Shown: positions 8,496 to 17,503 of the stretch, piece by piece
Position numbering within the stretch: position 1 is the stretch's first letter
Layout of the letters: the number at the start of each line of letters is the position of its first letter
From: JBHJGP01 sp050331695
GTDB taxonomy: Bacteria; Pseudomonadota; Alphaproteobacteria; Geminicoccales; Geminicoccaceae
Direction of reading: 5' to 3'
Assembly: GCA_050331695.1 (NCBI GenBank)
Contig: JBHJGP010000020.1
Span: 1-64,000, forward strand
DNA: 64,000 nt
The notes under the pieces: generated by a model
Database searches by the model: none
Told to the model about the DNA's origin: nothing
The model's input: the letters and a program-made list of their open reading frames with translations, nothing else
Made by a program: the position numbers and the translations under genes

Positions 8496-9461
8496 TCACT
8501 TCAGTTTCCGATAGGTGCTCTGGCCGACCAGCTCGAACCGAGCGGTCACCTTGAACAGGGATTCGGAGTGGCCGATGTAGAGAAAACCGTCTGGTTTCAG
8601 GATGTCGGCATAGCGGTCGAACAGTGTCATCTGGGTCGGCTTGTCGAAATAGATCACCACGTTTCGACAGAAGATGACGTCGAACGGCCCCTTCATCGGC
8701 CAGGGATGAAGTAGGTTGAGCTGCTTGAAGGTGATCAGGGTGCGCAACTCGTCGGCCATCTGACAACGCTCGCCGCCCTCGGAACCAGCCTGGAGCGCCC
8801 GGCGTCGAAACCGATCCGGAATGGTTTGGACGGCATCCGTTGCGTAAATGCCGGCCCTGCCATGCTCGACCATGTTGCTGTCGATGTCGGTCGCCAGAAT
8901 CCGGGCATCCCACTGCGGCAGATCCCGCAGCTCCGCCAGCAGCGTCATGGCGATCGAATAGGGTTCTTCACCGGATGAGCAACCGGCCGACCAGATACGC
9001 AAGCGCCTGCCTGCGCCGCTTGTCCGTCGGGCCGCCGGCAGCACGGTCGACGCCAGATGGTCGAAGTGATGCGATTCCCGGAAAAAGCTGGTCTTGTTGG
9101 TGGTCAACGCGTTGAGCGCGATATTGACCTCGTCACGGCCAGCGTCGCCGGCAATCAGCTCACAATAGTCTTTGAAACTGGCGAGGTTGAGGGCGCGGAC
9201 CCGCTTGGCCAATCGGCCATAGACCAGGGGCTTCTTGTTGTCGGCGAGAACGATACCGGCCCGGTCCTTGATCCACCGGCGGATGAAGTCGAAATCGTCG
9301 TCACCGAAGTCGAACTCGCGGCGGACCTGGTCCGCGCCTGTCGGACCGGGGCCGCTCAGCGCGTGGCGATGCGCCTCGGCGCCGACCAGCGTTTCCGTCC
9401 CGCCCGGATCTCCCGACAAGCTAGCCACGCCCGTGGCGGGTGCTTTCGTCAACCTGCTCAT
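8496..9461 (-). CDS. cheR: Chemotaxis protein methyltransferase CheR
   Basis: SAM-dependent methylation of receptor glutamates. The N-terminal helical domain is followed by the SAM-binding motif WSAGCSSGEEPYSIAM and the C-terminal phrase FDVIFCRNVVIYFDKPTQ, both diagnostic for CheR. I place the start at the ATG at 9461, preceded by a GAGAAACGG purine stretch. The longer reading to 9572 would overlap the end of the receptor gene with an unrelated N-terminus. Product 321 aa. The upstream receptor ends in a candidate CheR-docking pentapeptide. Confidence 0.93.
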   Translation of the reverse strand: MSRLTKAPATGVASLSGDPGGTETLVGAEAHRHALSGPGPTGADQVRREFDFGDDDFDFIRRWIKDRAGIVLADNKKPLVYGRLAKRVRALNLASFKDYCELIAGDAGRDEVNIALNALTTNKTSFFRESHHFDHLASTVLPAARRTSGAGRRLRIWSAGCSSGEEPYSIAMTLLAELRDLPQWDARILATDIDSNMVEHGRAGIYATDAVQTIPDRFRRRALQAGSEGGERCQMADELRTLITFKQLNLLHPWPMKGPFDVIFCRNVVIYFDKPTQMTLFDRYADILKPDGFLYIGHSESLFKVTARFELVGQSTYRKLK

Positions 9462-9504
9462 CCGTTTCTCGCCTGCGCCGAGGAAACCGATCCAATCCGC
9501 CTGC

Positions 9505-12252
9505 CTAGAACTCGAGCCAATCGTCGTCGGCGGCGGCCGGCAGCGCGGCACCGTTACCGTTGCCTTTGCCATGACCGTTGGCCAGGGCCGCCGGCACTGG
9601 GTGAAGGGCCGTCCCGGTGCTGCTGGTGGACGTCACCTTCTGGACCTGCGGTCGGTTCTGATGTCCGCTGTCGAGGCTGATCGGCTGCGTCGATGCCTGA
9701 TCGCCGATCTTGAAGAAACCGGCGGTCTGCTGGAGATCGTTGATCTGGGAGCGGGCCGCATGCAGGGCCGCGGTCGTCTGTTCGACCAGGGCCGCGTTCT
9801 GCTGGGTCATCTCGTCCATGTTGGTGCCCGCCGCATTGACCTGATCAACGCCGGTGGCCTGTTCCTGACTGGCCGCGGCGATGTCGCCGACGATATCGGC
9901 CACCTTCTTGATCGAGGTGACGATTTCGCCCAGCGCGCCGCCGGCCTTGTTGACCAGATCGACCCCTTCGCGGACCTGATTGTCGGAGCTGGTGATCAGC
10001 TCCTTGATGTCCTTGGATGCCTGTCCGGAACGTTGCGCCAGGGCCCGGACTTCGGTTGCGACAACGGCGAAGCCCTTACCCGCCTCGCCGGCCCGCGCCG
10101 CCTCGACCGCGGCGTTCAAAGCCAGCAGGTTGGTCTGGAAGGCGATCTCCTCGATCATGCCGACGATCTCGGTGATCTTCTTGGACGAGCCCTCGATCTG
10201 GCCCATGGCGGTGACCGCTTGTCCTACGATCTCGCCGCCGCCGAGAGCCGAATCCCGTGCCGCCGCGGCCAGCTGATTGCCCTGTTGGGCATTGTCCGCG
10301 TTCTGGCGGATCGTCGCCGCGAGCTGCTCCATCGAGGCCGCCGTCTCCTCCAGCGCCGATGCCTGCTGCTCGGTGCGCGAGGACAGATCCTGGGCGCCGG
10401 ACGCGATCTCTTCCGACGCACCGCGCACGGCATTGGTGTTGCTCACGATATTGTGCGCGATCGAGCCGATCTGTTGGGCCATCGCGTTGGCGTCGTCCTT
10501 CAGCCGGAGGAAGCTGCCCTGGTAGTCGCCGGTCATCCGCTGGGTCAGATCGCCGTGAGCCAACGACGACATGACCTTGACCGTCTCGCTCAAACCGCAG
10601 TCAACCGTTTCGACCACCTGGTTCATGCCCCGGCACAGCTCGAGCATGAAGCCGTCCTTGCCGGTCTCATCCAGGCGCCGGGCGAAATCGCCGGCGGCGG
10701 CGGCCTGAACCAGGTCAGCCACCTCCTGCTCGACCATCAACTTCTGGGTGATGTCCTCCCACTCAACGAACGCTCCAAGGGCATCGCCGCTGGCACTGCG
10801 GATCGGCGTGACCAGCAGCTCGAAGGTCCGACCGCCCATCTCGATTTTCGTTTTCTGAGGCTGGGTCAGACCGTCCAGGATCCGGCGCTGGTGCATCGGG
10901 TTTTTATGGAAGACGTCAATCGACGAACCGACCACCTTGTCGACCTCGAACGCCGGTAGATCCCGGCGGATCTCCGCTTCGGCGCCTCTCAAAGTGTGAA
11001 GCACCGACTGATTGGCGTAAACGACCACACAGTTCTGGTCAGCGATCATGAAATTCTCGGTGGCACCATCGAGCGCTGACTGAACCCGGGCCGCCCGCTG
11101 ACCCAGGTCCTGAATGGTACCAAGGGAGCGGGCCATGTCACCGAGCTCATTTTTGGCTTCAAGGCTCGGCAACACGACGTTCTGGTCACCGGCCGCCAGG
11201 GCACCCACCGCATCGCTCATCCGCGCTATCGGCACGGTCAGGCTGCGGGCGGTCAGATAGGCGATGGCCAGCAGCGCCACCAGTCCAGCAAGGATGACCG
11301 CGAGCTGTGTCAGGAAGTCGTTGCGGGCTTCGCTCGCCAACGCGCCGGTAGACGCGATCAGGTCGGCGGCGATATCGCCTTCGAACTCCCGCATCAGTTC
11401 GATCTTGGCGGTGATAGCCCGAAACCAGGTGTCGCCGCCGACGCCCCGCGTGTTGCCGGTTTCCACGCTGGCGGTAACGATCTCTCGAAGGCGATCGACC
11501 TCGCGCGCTTCCGGACTTTCCAACAGCCGATCGAGCGGCACAGTCTGTTCGCTTTCGGCGTAAAGTCGGAAGGAATCGAAGTAGGTTTCCTGGCGGGCGA
11601 TCTCGCTGACGAAGTTCCGATAGACCGATGGACTGAAATTGCCGGCGGAGAAGCCAGCGGCGCCCATCGCCCTTTCAAATCCCGCATGCTCCTTGGCATG
11701 CATGAAATCGAGATAGGCGTTGATCGCCGTCGCGACCTCGTGGCTGCTGGAAACACTGACCATGCCCCGGATGATCAGCATTAGATGCTCGATCGTGCCC
11801 GAGTAATAGTTGGCCATGTCGGCAACGCTCAAATTCCGCTGATCGATGCCTTGGCGGGTTGCGTCGAGGCGGCTCAGATCGCCCCGTGATCTACTGATCA
11901 GAGACGCCAGATCGGAGGTGATGTCCGCCGGGTCGATTACTTCCAAAGCTTGCGCAAACGCGGCCCTGTTTTGGTCGGTCAGTTGGCGCTGGCCCGGAAT
12001 CTGATCCCCGAAACTTGCTCCCCGAGACGAGATGAAGCCGACCGACATGCCGCGCTCCTTTTGCATCTCATGGACCAGATCGCCGATATGCTCGCCCAAT
12101 TCGATCAAATGTTGGACCTGCCTCGCTTCGACCATAGCTCGCCAACTGCCGACGAGGTTCTGCCCCGCTTGCCAGACAAAGAAGATCAGAGGCAGCGCCA
12201 GGATCAGGGCGAGTTTGTGCACGATCTTCAGGTTGTTCAATTTGGAGAACAT
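9505..12252 (-). CDS. Methyl-accepting chemotaxis protein with NIT sensor and PAS domain
   Basis: A 915-residue transmembrane receptor. TM1 is about residues 11-29 and TM2 about 316-334. The periplasmic part matches the all-helical nitrate/nitrite-sensing (NIT) domain and carries the hallmark QKERG at 64-68. A HAMP region (about 335-388), a cytoplasmic PAS-like domain (about 395-510, ending FVEWEDITQK), a second HAMP-like stretch and the MCP signalling hairpin (GFAVVATEVRALAQRS) follow. After a Gly/Asn-rich linker the chain ends in DWLEF, matching the xWxxF CheR/CheB tether pattern. It is embedded between cheW and cheR. The ligand is inferred from the domain only. Confidence 0.92.
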   Translation of the reverse strand: MFSKLNNLKIVHKLALILALPLIFFVWQAGQNLVGSWRAMVEARQVQHLIELGEHIGDLVHEMQKERGMSVGFISSRGASFGDQIPGQRQLTDQNRAAFAQALEVIDPADITSDLASLISRSRGDLSRLDATRQGIDQRNLSVADMANYYSGTIEHLMLIIRGMVSVSSSHEVATAINAYLDFMHAKEHAGFERAMGAAGFSAGNFSPSVYRNFVSEIARQETYFDSFRLYAESEQTVPLDRLLESPEAREVDRLREIVTASVETGNTRGVGGDTWFRAITAKIELMREFEGDIAADLIASTGALASEARNDFLTQLAVILAGLVALLAIAYLTARSLTVPIARMSDAVGALAAGDQNVVLPSLEAKNELGDMARSLGTIQDLGQRAARVQSALDGATENFMIADQNCVVVYANQSVLHTLRGAEAEIRRDLPAFEVDKVVGSSIDVFHKNPMHQRRILDGLTQPQKTKIEMGGRTFELLVTPIRSASGDALGAFVEWEDITQKLMVEQEVADLVQAAAAGDFARRLDETGKDGFMLELCRGMNQVVETVDCGLSETVKVMSSLAHGDLTQRMTGDYQGSFLRLKDDANAMAQQIGSIAHNIVSNTNAVRGASEEIASGAQDLSSRTEQQASALEETAASMEQLAATIRQNADNAQQGNQLAAAARDSALGGGEIVGQAVTAMGQIEGSSKKITEIVGMIEEIAFQTNLLALNAAVEAARAGEAGKGFAVVATEVRALAQRSGQASKDIKELITSSDNQVREGVDLVNKAGGALGEIVTSIKKVADIVGDIAAASQEQATGVDQVNAAGTNMDEMTQQNAALVEQTTAALHAARSQINDLQQTAGFFKIGDQASTQPISLDSGHQNRPQVQKVTSTSSTGTALHPVPAALANGHGKGNGNGAALPAAADDDWLEF

Positions 12253-12312
12253 CGAAGGCTTCCCGTGATGTCGCAGATCAACGCTCGGTGGCTGGCGGTT
12301 GACAGACTGGCG

Positions 12313-12825
12313 TTATTGGAGGACGGCATGGTCGACCAGACGGTCGAGGGCGATGAGCGCGACCATTCGCTCTTCCTGGGTGACCAAGCCGTCCAGATAG
12401 GGGTTTTTCGCGTCGCCATCCGACCCCGGGATCGGCGCGATGTCGGGCCTACGTACCGTGACAATGTCGGTCACACCGTCGACCAGGAGGCCGTTCAGCC
12501 GGTCACCGATGGAGACGATGACGACCACATGATTTTTGGTCGGCTCGGTCTGACCGCGGCCCAGGCGCGTGCGCATGTCGATGATCGGCACGATGGTGCC
12601 CCGCAGATTGATGACGCCGCGGACGAAGTTGGCGGTGTTGGGCAGCGGCGTGGTGCCCGTCCAGGCGCGGATCTCGCGCACGGCCATGATGTCGACGCAG
12701 TAGAACTGCTCGCCGATTGAGAATGCCACCAGTTGGACGGTGTCGGCCGCGGTCGTCGGCTCGATATTGCGTCCTGTAGCCTTGTCGGCCGCTGCTGTGG
12801 CGGCCCCGTCCATGACCTCGCTCAT
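12313..12825 (-). CDS. cheW: Chemotaxis coupling protein CheW
   Basis: A 170-residue adaptor linking the receptor signalling tip to CheA. It consists of one CheW (SH3-like) domain: VAFSIGEQFYCVDIMAVREI, then a VRGVINLRGTIVPIIDMR core, and the GLLVDGVTDIV strand. A short disordered Ala/Thr-rich N-terminus of about 30 residues precedes the domain. Its start codon overlaps the cheA stop (12822-12825), so the two are translationally coupled, and the receptor gene follows after 60 bp. Confidence 0.95.
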   Translation of the reverse strand: MSEVMDGAATAAADKATGRNIEPTTAADTVQLVAFSIGEQFYCVDIMAVREIRAWTGTTPLPNTANFVRGVINLRGTIVPIIDMRTRLGRGQTEPTKNHVVVIVSIGDRLNGLLVDGVTDIVTVRRPDIAPIPGSDGDAKNPYLDGLVTQEERMVALIALDRLVDHAVLQ

Positions 12826-15017
12826 GCCGCAATCTCCTTGCCGGAAGTCACTGCCTGACCGGGTTCGATCCAGTCGAGCCCTCGGGGTTTGTGGATTTCG
12901 CTGACCGCCGTGACATCCAGGATCAGAGCGACCTTGCCGTCGCCGAGGATGGTTGCGCCGGCGATGCCCGTGAGCGGATCGAAATTGTCTTCAAGGCTTT
13001 TGATGACGACCTGCTGCTGGCCGACGATCTCATCGACGACCAGACCGACATGGCCGCCGCCTTCGATTTCGACGATGACGACCAGCCGCTGGGCCGCGTC
13101 CGCGCGGGCGGTGATGTCGAAGACCCGCGAGAGATCGATCAGCTTGATGTAATCGCCGCGGATCTTGAGGACCTCGCCGGAACCGGCGACAAGGCTGGTT
13201 TCCTGTTCCTGGGGTGACAGGCTCTCGATCACATTGGTCAGCGGGATGATGTAGGATTCGCCGCCGGCGCGGACGATCATGCCGTCAAGCACGGCCAGGG
13301 TCAGGGGCAAGGCCAGGACGACGCTGGAACCCCGTCCCGGCTCCGAGCGGAGCGAGACCCGGCCGCCCAAACTCTGGATGTTCTGCTTGACCACATCCAT
13401 GCCGACGCCGCGGCCAGACAGGTTCGAGACCTGATCGGCGGTGGAGAAACCGGGCGCGAAGACGAGATTGTCGATCTCCTCGTCGGTCAGATTGGCGTCG
13501 CCGGCGATCAGCCCCTTTTCGACCGCCTTCTGGAAAACCTTCTCGCGATTGATGCCGCGGCCGTCGTCCTCGATCCGGATCACGATCCGCCCGCCCCGCT
13601 GCTCCGCAGAGAGATGGATCGTGCCTTCCGGATCCTTGCCCGCGGCCTCCCGGTCCTCGGCCGGCTCCAGGCCATGGTCGACCGCGTTTCGGATCATGTG
13701 CGTCAGCGGGTCGTTGAGCTGCTCGATGACGGTCTTGTCGATCTCGGTGGCCTCGCCGCTCATCTCGAGACGGGCCTTTTTGCCAGTTTGGGCCGAGAGG
13801 TCCCGGACCAGGCGGGGCATCCGCGAGAATACGGAGCGAACCGGCTGGGCGCGGATCGCCATCACGCTGTCCTGGAGGTTCCGGGTATGCTGGAAAAGCT
13901 GCTCGAGCCCCTGGGCGAGGCCGGGGCGGGATTCCGCCAAATCCTGGTCCAACTGCTGCGCCACCACCGCCTGGGTGATGACCAGCTCGCCGACCTTGTT
14001 GACCAGCCGGTCGACCCGGTCGAGGTCGACCCGGATGGTGGCGCCGACGGTCGATTTGGCTTTGGTGGCACCGCTATCGGCGGGGCCGTTCGCCGGGGCT
14101 TTGGCCGGTTCCGGCTGGGCCTGAGCGGACAGGGGCGCCTCTTCGGCGGGCGAACCAGTTTCGGCAGGCGAGCCATTGCCATCGGCTTCCGGCGACGCGG
14201 CCGCAACCTCGTCCGCCAGCTCGGCGGCGGCGTCAGGTTCACCATCGTCGGATTGATCCTCGATGATCAATTCGCAATCGTCCTCGACAAATTCGAAGAC
14301 CTCTTCGACGGTGTCGCGCCCGGCGCTCGTCTCCAGCTCGAACACCCAGGTGAGATAGGCTTCGCCCGGGTCCAGCTCGTCCAGAAGCGGCAGCGCGCTG
14401 ACGTCGACGCTGACGTCAAGGGCGCCCAATTGCTTCAGCTCGCGGACGATCAAAAGAGGCTCGTTGGCGCGGCGCAGCATGCCGCTCAGGGGCCGGAAGC
14501 TGATACGGAAGCTGGTGCTGGCCGCTTGCGGCTTTGACCCGACATCCTCGTCTTCGTCGAGGTTCACCGGTATCGGCGTGAAATCGATGTCGTCCATGTC
14601 GGCGGCGTCATCGGTGGTCGGGGCTTCCCGCTCAAGTCCGGCGGCGCTTGCCAGATCGGCGAGCATCCCCTCTTCGACACCGGCCTCCAGCTCTTCACCG
14701 GTTCGGGCGGCACCGACCAGGTTCGCCAACATGTCGCCGCCGCGTACGGTCAAGGCGACCAGCTCATCTGTCAACTCGACCTTTCCCTCGCGCATCAGGT
14801 CGAGCACGTTTTCAAAGGTGTGGGCGAAGGCGACGAGGCGATCGAAGCCGAAGGCGCCAGCACCGCCCTTGATCGAATGAATGGCGCGGAAGGCGGCGTG
14901 CAGGACCTCGACATCGCGCTCGCCCTGATCGAGCGCCATCAGATGACCTTCGAGGTCGCTCAGGAGTTCGTCACATTCCTGGAAGAATGTCTGTTTGAAT
15001 TCTTCGAAACCGTCCAT
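12822..15017 (-). CDS. cheA: Chemotaxis histidine kinase CheA
   Basis: A 731-residue kinase read from the ATG at 15017 (MDGFEEFKQTFFQECDELL); the longer frame to 15128 would overlap cheY. The P1 HPt domain has phospho-His47 in AIHSIKGGAGAFGF. A P2-like domain (about 200-290) and an acidic Ala/Pro linker follow. Then come the P3 dimerisation helix (RVDRLVNKVGELVITQ), the P4 ATPase with the N-box HMIRNAVDHGLE and G-box EDDGRGI, and the C-terminal CheW-like P5. It phosphorylates CheY and CheB. It overlaps cheW by 4 bp. Confidence 0.95.
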   Translation of the reverse strand: MDGFEEFKQTFFQECDELLSDLEGHLMALDQGERDVEVLHAAFRAIHSIKGGAGAFGFDRLVAFAHTFENVLDLMREGKVELTDELVALTVRGGDMLANLVGAARTGEELEAGVEEGMLADLASAAGLEREAPTTDDAADMDDIDFTPIPVNLDEDEDVGSKPQAASTSFRISFRPLSGMLRRANEPLLIVRELKQLGALDVSVDVSALPLLDELDPGEAYLTWVFELETSAGRDTVEEVFEFVEDDCELIIEDQSDDGEPDAAAELADEVAAASPEADGNGSPAETGSPAEEAPLSAQAQPEPAKAPANGPADSGATKAKSTVGATIRVDLDRVDRLVNKVGELVITQAVVAQQLDQDLAESRPGLAQGLEQLFQHTRNLQDSVMAIRAQPVRSVFSRMPRLVRDLSAQTGKKARLEMSGEATEIDKTVIEQLNDPLTHMIRNAVDHGLEPAEDREAAGKDPEGTIHLSAEQRGGRIVIRIEDDGRGINREKVFQKAVEKGLIAGDANLTDEEIDNLVFAPGFSTADQVSNLSGRGVGMDVVKQNIQSLGGRVSLRSEPGRGSSVVLALPLTLAVLDGMIVRAGGESYIIPLTNVIESLSPQEQETSLVAGSGEVLKIRGDYIKLIDLSRVFDITARADAAQRLVVIVEIEGGGHVGLVVDEIVGQQQVVIKSLEDNFDPLTGIAGATILGDGKVALILDVTAVSEIHKPRGLDWIEPGQAVTSGKEIAA

Positions 15018-15054
15018 TGCCGACCTCGCTATACTGATCTGCCGGGCGCGCCGT

Positions 15055-15420
15055 TCAGGGACTGACCTTGCGGACGACCTCGATGAGCTTTGCCGGATCG
15101 AACGGTTTGACGATCCAGCCGGTGGCACCGGCGGCCCGGCCCCTCTTCTTCTTCTCGTCGTGGCATTCGGTGGTGACGATCAGGATCGGGGTCGCCGCGT
15201 GAGCGTCGGTCTCGCGCAGCTTCTCGATAAAGGTGAAGCCATCCATCACCGGCATGTTGAGGTCGGTGATGATGACGTCGACCAAATCGGAACCGAGCAC
15301 GTCGAGACCCTCCTGACCGTTCTCCGCCTGGAGAACGTCGTAGCCGGCCGTGCGTAGGGTCATGGCCAGCATGTCACGCATGGTCTTGGAATCGTCGACG
15401 GTAAGAACGCGAGTTGTCAT
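15055..15420 (-). CDS. cheY: CheY-family response regulator
   Basis: A 121-residue receiver domain read from the ATG at 15420 (MTTRVLTVDDSKTM), whose ATGA overlaps the stop of the STAS gene. The acidic pair is Asp9-Asp10, the phospho-acceptor Asp53 in VIITDLNMPVMDG, and the switch Lys lies in GWIVKPFDPAKL. Its position directly before cheA, behind a STAS protein, is the layout found in many alphaproteobacterial che operons. It differs clearly from the second CheY at 6819-7208, so the system has two response regulators that may act as motor regulator and phosphate sink. Confidence 0.93.
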   Translation of the reverse strand: MTTRVLTVDDSKTMRDMLAMTLRTAGYDVLQAENGQEGLDVLGSDLVDVIITDLNMPVMDGFTFIEKLRETDAHAATPILIVTTECHDEKKKRGRAAGATGWIVKPFDPAKLIEVVRKVSP

Positions 15421-15731
15421 TCCTTGAAGGTCCACTGCTTGAGAATCGGGAACAGTCCCAGTTCGTTGAACGCGTCGATGAAGGCGTCCGACGGGCGCAG
15501 GAACACGCAAGACAGGCCCGCCGTCTCCAAGGTCGGGACCGCCGCCAGCAATACTTGAATACAAGGCGTTGACATTCGATTAACCGAGCCGGCGTTGATC
15601 TGCAGCGGCTGGCCCTTGGCGAGCGCTTTTTGCAGAACCGTTCGCAGAGGTGGCGCCGCGCCCATGTCGAGCGTTTCGCCCAGATTGACGAAAGAGACGC
15701 CTTTGCGGCTCGTCAGTCTGAAGCCCGTCAT
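15417..15731 (-). CDS. STAS-domain protein heading the che operon
   Basis: A 104-residue cytoplasmic STAS (anti-sigma antagonist-like) domain. The sequence LGETLDMGAAPPLRTVLQKAL and the strand PLQINAGSVNRMSTPCIQVLLA, where Ser/Thr side chains sit at the usual phosphorylation position, fit small STAS proteins often encoded with cheY and cheA. I place the start at the second of two adjacent ATGs (15731), because AAAGGG lies 5 nt upstream; the GTG at 15755 is less likely. It is translationally coupled to cheY. A role in chemotaxis signalling is inferred from position. Confidence 0.8.
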   Translation of the reverse strand: MTGFRLTSRKGVSFVNLGETLDMGAAPPLRTVLQKALAKGQPLQINAGSVNRMSTPCIQVLLAAVPTLETAGLSCVFLRPSDAFIDAFNELGLFPILKQWTFKE

Positions 15732-15802
15732 CATTTCCCTTTCGCTGGGCGGCACTCGAACCCGGGTCCTGTGAACCGACAGGCGATGTCAAGATATATT
15801 AC

Positions 15803-15817
15803 TCTACTAATAGTAGA
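15803..15817. promoter_or_regulatory. Perfect palindrome upstream of the che operon
   Basis: TCTACTAATAGTAGA is a perfect palindrome with 6-bp arms and an AAT centre. It lies in an unusually AT-rich patch (about 15790-15840) of the 326-bp gap between the divergent STAS/che operon and the MIP channel gene, about 70 bp upstream of the STAS start. It is a candidate operator or promoter element. No confident -10/-35 pair could be assigned, and the rest of the gap holds nothing recognisable. Confidence 0.35.
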
Positions 15818-16057
15818 AATTGGACAAAGCAATATGTAACCGGCAAAAACGAACGAGTGGTTGAGGATCAAAGGTTTAGGGCCCGCCTGGGCTGGTCGCG
15901 GCCATGCCGGCGGCTTTTGGCGGGCGAATCGACCTTGGACTGAAGGCGATATCACGCCCTTGTTGCTTTTCCCTGCCACTACTTTCGATCGGGCGTGTGA
16001 CCGGCTATCGGATTGGGCGCCTCACTTCGTTTTCCTATTGTCTGGGCGGTTCATCCG

Positions 16058-16750
16058 ATGACCTTCAATCTGACAAGACGCCTTACCGCCGAAGCGCTAG
16101 GCACCGGCTTTCTGGTCGGCACCGTCGTCGGTTCCGGCATCATGGCGGACCAACTCACCGACGACGTGGCGCTCGCCCTTCTCGGCAATACGATCCCGAC
16201 CGGCGCCATACTGGTGGTTCTGATCACCATCCTGGGTCCGATCTCGGGCGCTCATTTCAATCCCGCCGTGACCCTCGCCTTTGCCCTTCGTCGGGAGATC
16301 CCGAAAGACGAAGCCCTGGCCTATGTTCTCGCTCAGATCGTGGGCGGCATCGCCGGCAGCCTCGTCGCGCATGCCATGTTCGAACTGCCGATCCTACAGA
16401 TCTCGCAAACCATCCGGTCCGGACCGGGTCAGTGGATCGCCGAGGTGGTGGCCACGTTCGGGCTGGTGGCGGCGATCCTGGCCGGAATCCGGTTTCGAGC
16501 GTCCGCCGTGCCCTGGCTTGTCGGCCTCTACATCACGGCTGCTTACTGGTTCACCGCCTCGACCTCGTTCGCCAATCCGGCGGTCGCAATCGCCCGTGGC
16601 TTTTCGGACACATTTGCCGGCATCCGTCCCCTCGACGTGCCGGCCTTCGTCATCGCCGAAGCGCTCGGCGCGGTGTTGGCGGTCGCGCTTCTCGGCTGGT
16701 TGCTGGCACCCGCGTCCGAGGCGTCAACCAAGCCGTCGCCAGCAGCCTAG
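16058..16750 (+). CDS. MIP-family channel (aquaporin/glycerol facilitator-like)
   Basis: A 230-residue membrane protein with six hydrophobic helices and both half-helix NPA motifs: HFNPAVTLAFALRR and SFANPAVAIARGF. The Arg after the second NPA (AIAR) forms the selectivity filter. The LGTGFLVGTVVGSGIMA start resembles the short aquaporins often linked to arsenite efflux (AqpS), but no ars gene is nearby. I use the ATG at 16058, trimming 15 unlikely residues. The permeant (water, small neutral solutes or metalloid acids) cannot be told from sequence. Confidence 0.85.
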   Translation: MTFNLTRRLTAEALGTGFLVGTVVGSGIMADQLTDDVALALLGNTIPTGAILVVLITILGPISGAHFNPAVTLAFALRREIPKDEALAYVLAQIVGGIAGSLVAHAMFELPILQISQTIRSGPGQWIAEVVATFGLVAAILAGIRFRASAVPWLVGLYITAAYWFTASTSFANPAVAIARGFSDTFAGIRPLDVPAFVIAEALGAVLAVALLGWLLAPASEASTKPSPAA

Positions 16751-16880
16751 ATGTCGGGCCATCGGTGGAACCCCGAGGCCGGCGGCAGGGCGATTTGCCG
16801 CTGGTGCTCCGGCGAGCCGAGAGCGGAACAGGAAAGAACTCAGGGCGTTAATCTCCCGGCATTCACAAAGGAGAGACGCC

Positions 16881-17375
16881 TTGACCATCAACAATCTCAA
16901 AGACGTTTATGTTGACCAGCTGCAGGACCTGTACAGCGCCAACCGCCAGGCCTTGGAAATGACGCAGAGGCTGGCCGAGGCAGCTAGCAACGCCGAGCTC
17001 AAGTCAGCGCTCGAAGCGGGTGTCAGTGGTATCCGCGACGGCCTGAACCAGGTGGAGGCGCTGGTGAAGGGCCACGATGCCGATCCCCAAGGAGAGCATT
17101 GCCGGGGTATGGAAGGGCTCGTCTCCGAAGCGAAGGCCCACGCGTTCGACGAGGATTTCGGTGACAATGACGCCCGCGACGCCATGATCATCACGCAATA
17201 TCAGCGCATGGCGCACTACGCCCTCGCCGGCTATGGCTGTCTGGTCGCGTTTGCCGGCCGGCTGGACCTGAGCGACGACAAGAAGGTGCTCCATGAGTGC
17301 CTTGACGCCTGTTACGACGGTGACCGCCGGATGACCGACATCGCCACTTCGAGCGTCAATCCGGCAGCGGCCTGA
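16881..17375 (+). CDS. DUF892/YciE-YciF-type ferritin-like protein
   Basis: A 164-residue all-helical protein of the YciE/YciF family, related in fold to ferritin and often stress-induced. The hallmark NLKDVYVDQLQDLYSANRQAL occupies residues 4-24, and later helices carry the AMIITQYQRMAHYALAGYG motif with the usual Glu/His metal-ligand spacing. The start is a TTG at 16881 with AAAGGAGAG ending 5 nt upstream; no ATG lies nearby in frame. It is 130 bp after the MIP gene and may be separately expressed. The biochemical function is not established for the family. Confidence 0.8.
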   Translation: MTINNLKDVYVDQLQDLYSANRQALEMTQRLAEAASNAELKSALEAGVSGIRDGLNQVEALVKGHDADPQGEHCRGMEGLVSEAKAHAFDEDFGDNDARDAMIITQYQRMAHYALAGYGCLVAFAGRLDLSDDKKVLHECLDACYDGDRRMTDIATSSVNPAAA

Positions 17376-17503
17376 ACGGGTTTTCAGGCCCGCTCGCTCC
17401 TCGGTTAACCTGATTATTTCGGATCAATCGGATGGCCAGCATCCGATTGATCCAGACCACGCCGTCGACCTGGCTCCCAAAGGAAGCAACCGCGCCGGGT
17501 CGG

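Noticed and set aside
9235..10959. 574-codon plus-strand ORF opposite the MCP gene
   Set aside because: Antisense of the MCP signalling domain; Leu/Arg/Gly-rich without motifs.
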